From positions 1 through 6,735 of the forward strand of contig CAJPSE010000092.1 of NCBI GenBank assembly GCA_905373185.1: DNA of 6,735 nucleotides, written 5' to 3'. Shown in pieces: positions 1 through 4,620 of the stretch. Positions within the stretch are counted from its first letter, which is position 1, and each line of letters opens with the position of its first letter. The DNA comes from an uncultured Fretibacterium sp. (GTDB lineage: Bacteria > Synergistota > Synergistia > Synergistales > Aminobacteriaceae). Position numbers and translations under genes: made by a program. The notes below the pieces were generated by a model. That model was not told the DNA's origin, did no database searches, and saw only the letters and a list, made by a program, of their open reading frames with translations.

Positions 1-400
1 CCCAAGGGGAAAGGGCCGGGAGAAGAAGGGGCTCCCCCCCCATCTGGTCTACGAGCGGGACGGGCTGACCGTCCTCGTGGGGCTGTCGGCGCGGGGCAAC
101 CGCTTCGTCACCTTCAGGCAGGCCCGGGGGGACGACCTCTGGCTCCATGCCCACGAACTGCCGGGGGCGCACGTCGTCATCCGCGGCTCCCGCGGGCGGG
201 AGGAGCTGGAGACGGAGCGCCGGGACGTTCTGGAGTTCGCGGCCTCCCTCGCCGCGGCCCATTCGAAGGGCAGGAGCTCCGGCTCCGTCCCGGTGGACTA
301 CACGGAACGCCGCTACGTCCGCTCCGTGCCCGGAACGGTGGCCCTGGTCACCTACACGAACCCGGGGACGCTTCGTGCCGTTCCGAGGGAGGAACCGTAA
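1..400 (+). CDS. rqcH: RqcH/NFACT family protein, C-terminal fragment (5' end outside window)
   Basis: The open frame enters from the left edge (first full codon at 2) and ends at TAA 398-400, so only about the last 132 residues are present. They match the NFACT-R (DUF814) RNA-binding domain: a DDLWLHAHELPGAHVVIR stretch corresponds to the family's DLWLHA...PGSHVVIR core, and the tail VDYTERRYVR...VTYTNPGTL corresponds to the VDYT..KHVRK...YTN.KTL ending. Proteins of this family (RqcH, formerly called fibronectin-binding proteins) bind the 50S subunit carrying a stalled peptidyl-tRNA and, in Bacillus, add C-terminal alanine tails that mark the peptide for degradation. The NFACT-N and coiled-coil parts lie upstream, so catalytic or tRNA-binding residues cannot be checked. 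A GTG at 77 is in frame but is internal, because homology starts before it. The family call is firm; the symbol is inferred. Confidence 0.85.
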   Translation, partial: PRGKGREKKGLPPHLVYERDGLTVLVGLSARGNRFVTFRQARGDDLWLHAHELPGAHVVIRGSRGREELETERRDVLEFAASLAAAHSKGRSSGSVPVDYTERRYVRSVPGTVALVTYTNPGTLRAVPREEP

Positions 401-406
401 GGTTCC
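391..406 (+). other. Small hairpin over the rqcH stop codon
   Basis: GGAACC (391-396) and GGTTCC (401-406) form a perfect 6-bp stem with a GTAA loop that contains the TAA stop codon of the upstream gene. No T-tract follows (GCGCCCCG), so it is not a standard intrinsic terminator. It could weakly pause transcription or protect the 3' end of the rqcH message. It may also be chance. Confidence 0.3.
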
Positions 407-435
407 GCGCCCCGAACGGGCAACAGGGCGATGAA

Positions 436-444
436 TGGTATACT
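436..444 (+). promoter_or_regulatory. Extended -10 promoter for hisS
   Basis: TGGTATACT fits the extended -10 form TGn-TATAAT with one mismatch. A 17-bp spacing places the -35 at about 416-421 (ACGGGC), which is not a recognisable -35, as is common for extended -10 promoters. The predicted transcription start is near 451. That lies downstream of the ATG at 431 and about 28 nt upstream of the ATG at 479, so it supports the shorter hisS start. This is predicted from sequence only; read-through from rqcH could also transcribe hisS. Confidence 0.55.
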
Positions 445-478
445 CCTGACACAGATTACGGAAATGGGGTCGATCGAT

Positions 479-1750
479 ATGGACATCAAGGCGCCGAGAG
501 GCGTTCGGGACATCCTGCCCGGCGAGTCGTGGAAATGGGCCTATGTAGTGAGGACGACGGCCGAGGCGATGGCGGACTTCGGCTGCTCCGAGGTACACCT
601 GCCCCTCTTCGAGCAGACGGAGCTCTTCTCCCGCGGGGTCGGCGAGACCACGGACATCGTGGAGAAGGAGATGTACACCTTTTCGGACCGGGGCGGGCGC
701 AGTGTGACGCTGCGTCCGGAGGCCACGGCGGGGATGGTGCGCGCCGCGCTGGAAAACGGGCTCTGCGCCCAGGGGGCCTCCGCCAAGCTCTGGTGCTGGG
801 GCCCCATGTTCCGCTACGAGCGCCCCCAGAAGGGGCGCTACCGTCAGTTCCATCAGATCGACATGGAGTGCCTGGGGGTATCCGGGGCGGGGGCGGACGT
901 CGAGGTCATCGACCTCTCCGCGGAGATCTTCCGGCGCCTCGGCCTGAGGAACCTGGAGGTCGTCCTGAACTCCGTCGGCTGCCCCGTCTGCCGTCCCGTC
1001 TACCGCCAGGCGCTACTGGCCCACTTCGAGGCCCGCAGAGGCGAGCTCTGCGAGACCTGCCTGGGACGCATGGAACGCAATCCCCTGCGCATCCTGGACT
1101 GCAAGAACCCCTCCTGCGGGGCCGCGGCGGACGCCTCCCCGGCCATCTACGATCACCTCTGCCCGGAGTGCCGGGACCACTTCGAGGAGGTCCGGTCTGG
1201 ACTGGAGCGGCTGGACCTCTCCTACCGCCTGGACAAAAGGCTGGTGCGCGGTCTGGACTACTACACCAAGACAGCCTACGAGATGCTCTCCGGCGATCTC
1301 GGGGCCCAGAACGCCGTCTGCGGGGGCGGGCGCTACGACAACCTGTCCGAGGCCATCGGGGGACCGCACCTGCCCGGCGTCGGCTTCGCGGGCGGGCTCG
1401 ACCGCATCGTCCTCGTCATGGAGGAGCAGGGCTGTTCCTTCGGCCGGGCCCCGGCGGTGAGGGTCTACGTCGCGGCTCTCTCCGACGAGGCGCGGAGCGC
1501 GGTGCAGGTCCTGACGCACCGGCTGCGGCGCCACGGGGTCGCAGCGGAACAGGACACCGCGTCGCGCGGCTTCAAGGCCCAGATGAAGAGCGCGGACGCG
1601 TCGCACGCCGCGTGGACCTGCATCATCGGCCCCGAGGAGATGGAGAAGGGCCTCGTGACCGTCAGGAACATGGCCGACGGCTCCCAGGCATCCCTGGCGC
1701 CGGAGGCGGTGCCGGAGTTCGTGACAAAGGAGGGAAATCAACCTCTTTAG
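479..1750 (+). CDS. hisS: Histidyl-tRNA synthetase
   Basis: A class II aminoacyl-tRNA synthetase that charges tRNA-His with histidine in the cytoplasm. With the start at 479 the protein has 423 residues, normal for bacterial HisRS, and opens MDIKAPRGVRDILP, the usual N-terminus. Motif 2 is at about 109-131 (FRYERPQKGR...), the HisRS-specific LVRGLDYYT is at 255-263 and GGGRYDNL at 282-289, and motif 3 (GVGFAGGLDR) is at 300-309. The anticodon-binding domain runs from about 326 to 412. Four cysteine pairs (C168/C171, C191/C194, C208/C213, C228/C231) lie in the insertion domain; this CxxC-rich form is familiar from many Firmicutes-like HisRS and may bind zinc. An in-frame ATG at 431 would add 16 residues, but it lies upstream of the predicted transcription start and the extra residues are not family-like. 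The ribosome binding site before 479 is weak (GGGG, 466-469). No catalytic motif is damaged. Confidence 0.96.
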   Translation: MDIKAPRGVRDILPGESWKWAYVVRTTAEAMADFGCSEVHLPLFEQTELFSRGVGETTDIVEKEMYTFSDRGGRSVTLRPEATAGMVRAALENGLCAQGASAKLWCWGPMFRYERPQKGRYRQFHQIDMECLGVSGAGADVEVIDLSAEIFRRLGLRNLEVVLNSVGCPVCRPVYRQALLAHFEARRGELCETCLGRMERNPLRILDCKNPSCGAAADASPAIYDHLCPECRDHFEEVRSGLERLDLSYRLDKRLVRGLDYYTKTAYEMLSGDLGAQNAVCGGGRYDNLSEAIGGPHLPGVGFAGGLDRIVLVMEEQGCSFGRAPAVRVYVAALSDEARSAVQVLTHRLRRHGVAAEQDTASRGFKAQMKSADASHAAWTCIIGPEEMEKGLVTVRNMADGSQASLAPEAVPEFVTKEGNQPL

Positions 1751-1755
1751 TCGAT

Positions 1756-1787
1756 AGGGTCGGTTCCCCGCGCGGGGGACCGACCCT
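1756..1787. terminator. Shared bidirectional hairpin between hisS and pdxS
   Basis: AGGGTCGGTTCCCC (1756-1769) pairs with GGGGGACCGACCCT (1774-1787) in a 14-bp stem with a single G-T wobble and a GCGC loop. It sits in the 56-bp gap between the convergent ends of hisS and pdxS, so it can form in both transcripts. Neither strand has a T-tract after it, so it may act as a non-canonical terminator, as a 3'-end stabiliser, or together with Rho. Confidence 0.75.
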
Positions 1788-1806
1788 GCCCTCGAGCGCG
1801 GCGCCT

Positions 1807-2649
1807 TCAGCGGGCGCTCATGATGACCTTTATCTCGTCCTCGTTGATGCCGACCATCGCCTCTCCGAGGTCCTTCGACACCTCGAGCAGCACCTTGGGG
1901 TCCTCGTAGTTCGCGACCGCCTTGACGATGGCCTTCGCCCTCTTCTCGGGGTTCCCGGACTTGAAGATACCCGAACCCACGAATACGCCCTCGGCCCCCA
2001 GCTGCCGCATCAGGGCCGCGTCCGCGGGTGTCGCAACGCCGCCGGCCGAGAAGTTCAGAACCGGCAGTTTCCCGTTCTCCCGCACCGACCTCAGAAGGTC
2101 GGCGTCGACCCCGAGCTCCTTGGCCTTGCTGTGGATCTCGTCCTCCCGCAGCGACGCGACCCACGAGATCTCGCCCATGATCTGCCGCATGTGGGAGACG
2201 GCCTGGATCACGTCGCCGGTCCCCGCCTCGCCCTTCGTCCTGATCATCTTTGCCCCCTCAGAGATCCTCCTGAGGGCCTCCCCCAGGTTCCGTGCGCCGC
2301 ACACGAAGGGGGTCCTGAACCGCTTTTTGTCGATATGGTACACGCCGTCGGCGGGGGACAGGACCTCCGACTCGTCGATGAAGTCTATCCCCAGGGACTC
2401 CAATATCTGGGCCTCGACGAAATGCCCTATCCTCACCTTCGCCATGACCGGTATCCCGACCGCTTTCACAATCTCCTCGATCATCTTGGGGTCGCTCATC
2501 CTCGAGACGCCGCCGGCCGCCCGAATGTCCGCGGGGACCCTCTCGAGCGCCATGACCGCGACCGCCCCCGCCCCCTCCGCGATCCTGGCCTGTTCCGGGT
2601 TGACGACGTCCATGACGACTCCGCCCTTGAGCTTCTCGTAAATATCCAT
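1807..2649 (-). CDS. pdxS: Pyridoxal 5'-phosphate synthase subunit PdxS (Pdx1)
   Basis: PdxS is the synthase subunit of the DXP-independent vitamin B6 pathway. It joins ribose 5-phosphate, glyceraldehyde 3-phosphate and ammonia into PLP on a (beta/alpha)8 barrel that assembles as a hexamer or dodecamer; the ammonia normally comes from the glutaminase PdxT. The 280 residues cover almost the whole family length, with about 10 fewer N-terminal residues than Bacillus PdxS. With that offset the key residues fall as expected: D14 (MDV), K71 in IPVMAK and K139 in RTKGEAGTG, the two lysines that carry substrate intermediates. The phosphate-binding stretches GEAGTG (140-145) and [10 protein letters not shown] (221-230) are intact. 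The ATG at 2647-2649 has a good ribosome binding site, GGGAGG (2659-2664), 9 nt away. No pdxT follows: the gene ends at a hairpin facing hisS. It is transcribed divergently from a MocR regulator. Confidence 0.97.
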   Translation of the reverse strand: MDIYEKLKGGVVMDVVNPEQARIAEGAGAVAVMALERVPADIRAAGGVSRMSDPKMIEEIVKAVGIPVMAKVRIGHFVEAQILESLGIDFIDESEVLSPADGVYHIDKKRFRTPFVCGARNLGEALRRISEGAKMIRTKGEAGTGDVIQAVSHMRQIMGEISWVASLREDEIHSKAKELGVDADLLRSVRENGKLPVLNFSAGGVATPADAALMRQLGAEGVFVGSGIFKSGNPEKRAKAIVKAVANYEDPKVLLEVSKDLGEAMVGINEDEIKVIMSAR

Positions 2650-2700
2650 CGTTCTCTTCCTCCCGTTTTATTTTATTCGCGTTGTTCTCCCGATGCCGCG

Positions 2701-2728
2701 TTCGCCCCGGCATTATATCTGCTATACT
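2701..2728 (+). promoter_or_regulatory. Predicted pdxR (MocR regulator) promoter, extended -10
   Basis: TGCTATACT (2720-2728) is an extended -10 element with a weak -35 candidate TTCGCC (2701-2706) at 16-bp spacing. The predicted start near 2735 leaves a leader of about 46 nt before the preferred start codon at 2781. The hisS promoter has the same TGnTATACT form. Confidence 0.5.
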
Positions 2729-2739
2729 GTCCCCACCAA
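2712..2739 (-). promoter_or_regulatory. Predicted pdxS promoter
   Basis: On the minus strand a perfect TATAAT -10 (2712-2717) lies 16 bp from a partial -35, TTGGTG (2734-2739). The predicted start is near 2705, which gives a leader of about 55 nt that is A/T-rich just before the ribosome binding site. The element interlocks with the predicted promoter of the divergent regulator, so the two cannot be occupied freely at once. Predicted by motif only. Confidence 0.6.
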
Positions 2740-2745
2740 CAGATA
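2716..2745. promoter_or_regulatory. Candidate PdxR operator: inverted repeat across both divergent promoters
   Basis: TATCTG (2716-2721) and CAGATA (2740-2745) are perfect inverted arms separated by 18 bp. A third related element, TATACTG (2723-2729), lies next to the left arm in the same orientation. The left arm overlaps the pdxS -10 and the TG of the regulator's extended -10. The right arm lies just beyond the pdxS -35 and just downstream of the regulator's predicted start. MocR regulators are known to bind paired half-sites in divergent intergenic regions. The match to a specific PdxR consensus was not tested. Confidence 0.45.
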
Positions 2746-2780
2746 CAAATTAAAATATTTTTATGGATACAGAGGTTGAC

Positions 2781-4169
2781 ATGTCGTCGGGACGGACCGA
2801 TCTCCCCCTTTATCTGGGGCTTTACGAGGACATCAAGGACAGGATCGTTTCGGGGGAGCTCTCCGCGGGGGAAAAGCTGCCCTCGATAAGGGCGATGGCC
2901 AGGGACCTGAGGGTCAGCATCAACACGGTCAACAACGCCTACTATCAGCTGGAGGTCGAGGGATACGTCAGGCCGGCCGAGAGGACGGGCTACTTCGTGG
3001 AGAAGATAGACGGCCTGGTAAGGCTCGGGCGTAGCGGCCCCGAAAGCCCCGAGGGGACGCCCCCCGAGAAATACAGGTACGATTTTTCCTACAACGGCGT
3101 CGACGATTCCCTCTTCCCCTACTCCGTCTGGAAGAAAATTTTCAGGCGGGTGTTCTCCCCCGAATGCGGGGAGCTGCTCTCGCAGGGCAGCGCCAGGGGC
3201 TTCCTTCCCCTGCGGGAGAGCATCGCGGCCTATCTGCGGAACTCCCGGGGCATCCGCACGGCCCCGTCCCGCATCGTCATCTCCGCGGGCACGGAGCACC
3301 TCTTCTACATCCTCAAAAGGCTCCTGGACTCCAGCACGCTCTACGCCTTCGAGAACCCCGGCTATGCCGTCAGCAGCCCCTTCTTCACCTACGACCTGGC
3401 CAACCCCATCTTCCTGAACCTGGACAAGCAGGGGATCGAGATCGAGCGCCTCAGCGGGCTCAATTCCGCGGCCGTTCTTGTAACCCCCGCACATCAATTT
3501 CCGATGGGTACAGTTATGTCCATAAACCGGAGGATCGAGCTCCTGAACTGGGCGGGGCGGAAGCCCGAGAGATACGTCATCGAGGACGACTATGACGGCG
3601 AGTTCAAGTTCCGGGAGAAGCCCACCCCCGCGCTGAAGAGCATGGACACGAACGACGACGTGATCTATCTGGGCTCCCTCTCCAGGCTCATCGCACCCTC
3701 GCTGAGGGTCAGCTATATGATCCTGCCCGAAAGGCTCATGAAGAAGTACGAGGCGGCCTTCCAGGGCTTCGGCTGCCCGGTGTCCCTCTTCATTCAGGCG
3801 GCCCTGTCGCGCTTCATGTCGGAGGGGTATTTCGAGAAGCACATAAACCGGATGAAAGCCCTCTACAACAGGAAGTACTCGAAGATGAAGTCCCTCATCG
3901 AGCGCTCTCCCCACATCGAAATGCACGGTTCCAACTCCGGCATGTCCTTCGTGGCCGGCATCCCGGGGGTCGAGCCCGGGGCGTTCCTGGAGCATCTGAA
4001 GAACGCCGGGGTGAGGATCGTCCCCGTCTCCGACTTCGCGGTGAACGGCAAAGACTTCAGGGGGCTCTACCTGCTGAGCTTCTCGAGGCTCGGCAACCTG
4101 GAGGAAATGGAGGAGGGCGTCGGGATCATCGAGGACGCGGCGGCGAGGCTGAAGGGGAGAAACCTATAA
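2781..4169 (+). CDS. pdxR: MocR family regulator (GntR wHTH + aminotransferase-like domain), probably PdxR
   Basis: The protein combines an N-terminal GntR-type winged helix (about residues 8-75; LPSIRAMARDLRVSINTVNNAYYQLE, split here as LPSIRAMARDL and SINTVNNAYYQLE) with a fold-type I aminotransferase-like domain (about 100-460). This is the MocR architecture, in which PLP or a PLP adduct acts as effector. Its divergent position next to pdxS suggests PdxR, the regulator of PLP synthesis, probably also autoregulated. Cofactor-site motifs are present: ENPGY (191-195), TPAHQFP (235-241) and EDDYDGEF (268-275). In the motif that normally reads SFSK.APSLR, however, this protein has SLSRLIAPSLR, so R302 (AGG) replaces the lysine that forms the internal aldimine. 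The ATG at 2781 is preferred because AGAGG (2771-2775) precedes it by 5 nt; the in-frame ATG at 2763 has only A/T-rich sequence before it and would add 6 residues. The length (462 residues) is normal. The MocR call is firm, the symbol is from context. Confidence 0.88.
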   Translation: MSSGRTDLPLYLGLYEDIKDRIVSGELSAGEKLPSIRAMARDLRVSINTVNNAYYQLEVEGYVRPAERTGYFVEKIDGLVRLGRSGPESPEGTPPEKYRYDFSYNGVDDSLFPYSVWKKIFRRVFSPECGELLSQGSARGFLPLRESIAAYLRNSRGIRTAPSRIVISAGTEHLFYILKRLLDSSTLYAFENPGYAVSSPFFTYDLANPIFLNLDKQGIEIERLSGLNSAAVLVTPAHQFPMGTVMSINRRIELLNWAGRKPERYVIEDDYDGEFKFREKPTPALKSMDTNDDVIYLGSLSRLIAPSLRVSYMILPERLMKKYEAAFQGFGCPVSLFIQAALSRFMSEGYFEKHINRMKALYNRKYSKMKSLIERSPHIEMHGSNSGMSFVAGIPGVEPGAFLEHLKNAGVRIVPVSDFAVNGKDFRGLYLLSFSRLGNLEEMEEGVGIIEDAAARLKGRNL

Positions 4170-4175
4170 GGAAGT

Positions 4176-4190
4176 GCCGACCGAATCGGC
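4176..4190. terminator. Weak hairpin between convergent pdxR and HIRAN gene
   Basis: GCCGA (4176-4180) and TCGGC (4186-4190) form a 5-bp stem with a CCGAA loop, followed on the plus strand by GTTTCC. It lies 7 bp after the regulator's stop in the 42-bp gap between two convergent genes. The stem is short and the T-run only three bases, so termination here is possible but not strong. Confidence 0.4.
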
Positions 4191-4211
4191 GTTTCCATAA
4201 GGCTTGCCGCC

Positions 4212-4610
4212 TCACTCGCGCAGATGGACCTTGATACTTAGCTTCAGCCAGGTGCCCCGCATCTCCTTGGCGGATATCCTGCCGAAGAGCAGCTTCCCCG
4301 CATCCATGAGGCGGGAAAAGATCACGTTGTCGTCCCTTGGGATATAGCCGATTTTCGCACCGCTTCGGGTCCTGACGACGATGGCCCGCTCGTCGTGAGG
4401 GTTGTCCGGCTCCCGGAAGAAGTCGAGCTCGTCGTCGACGTTCAGGTGCACGGCGAGCTCCTCGATGCCCTCGATAAAGGACGTCCCCGCCACATGGGTG
4501 TCGAAGAGAAAGATGTCCCTTTCAAATGGCTGGGGTACAAGGAGCCCCCCGCCCTTTCCATGCAGCAGGCCGATCAGATCGTTCCCTTCACTTTTTGCCA
4601 GGCCGCTCAT
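4212..4610 (-). CDS. Stand-alone HIRAN domain protein
   Basis: A 132-residue protein with a HIRAN domain over about residues 37-131. Diagnostic stretches are VAGTSF (40-45), REPDNPHDERAIVV (66-79), KIGYIPRDDN (86-95) and FSRLMDAGK (98-106). HIRAN domains occur in HLTF/Rad5-type SNF2 proteins, where the HLTF domain binds 3' ends of single-stranded DNA at stalled forks; bacterial stand-alone versions are mostly uncharacterised. The first 36 residues (ending VPQPFERDIFLFDTH) appear to be part of the bacterial form and carry no signal peptide or membrane segment. The start at 4610 is well supported: AGGTGAGG (4613-4620) abuts the upstream gene's stop codon, with only 9 bp between the genes, so translation is probably coupled. 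It therefore belongs to an operon with the ADP-ribosylglycohydrolase/J-domain fusion. DNA binding is inferred from the family. Confidence 0.9.
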   Translation of the reverse strand: MSGLAKSEGNDLIGLLHGKGGGLLVPQPFERDIFLFDTHVAGTSFIEGIEELAVHLNVDDELDFFREPDNPHDERAIVVRTRSGAKIGYIPRDDNVIFSRLMDAGKLLFGRISAKEMRGTWLKLSIKVHLRE

Positions 4611-4612
4611 TG

Positions 4613-4620
4613 CCTCACCT
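4613..4620 (-). promoter_or_regulatory. Ribosome binding site of the HIRAN gene, touching the upstream stop codon
   Basis: On the minus strand AGGTGAGG lies 2 nt before the ATG at 4610 and its first base is the last base of the TGA stop (4620-4622) of the upstream fusion gene. Ribosomes ending the first gene would be placed directly on this site, so the two proteins are probably made in a linked ratio. Confidence 0.6.

Noticed and set aside
1013..2164. Minus-strand open frame of 383 codons over the hisS end and pdxS
   Set aside because: It runs antisense to hisS and out of frame in pdxS, spans the hairpin between them, and has low-complexity Arg/Gly composition.
2650..2762. Riboswitch or attenuator in the pdxS leader
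   Set aside because: The predicted leader is only about 55 nt, with no convincing stable stem and no known PLP-sensing RNA; control by the divergent MocR protein is a simpler explanation.
2763..2780. Start at 2763 for the MocR regulator
   Set aside because: Only A/T-rich sequence precedes it; AGAGG fits the ATG at 2781.
529..2889. Very long plus-strand open frame (786 codons) across hisS and antisense to pdxS
   Set aside because: It is out of frame with hisS, rich in Arg/Gly/Pro as expected from GC-rich shadow translation, and has no recognisable domain. The real genes hisS and pdxS explain the region.
2673..3995. Minus-strand open frame of 440 codons opposite the MocR regulator
   Set aside because: It is a shadow of a gene with clear wHTH and aminotransferase-like motifs, and its own product has no family signature.
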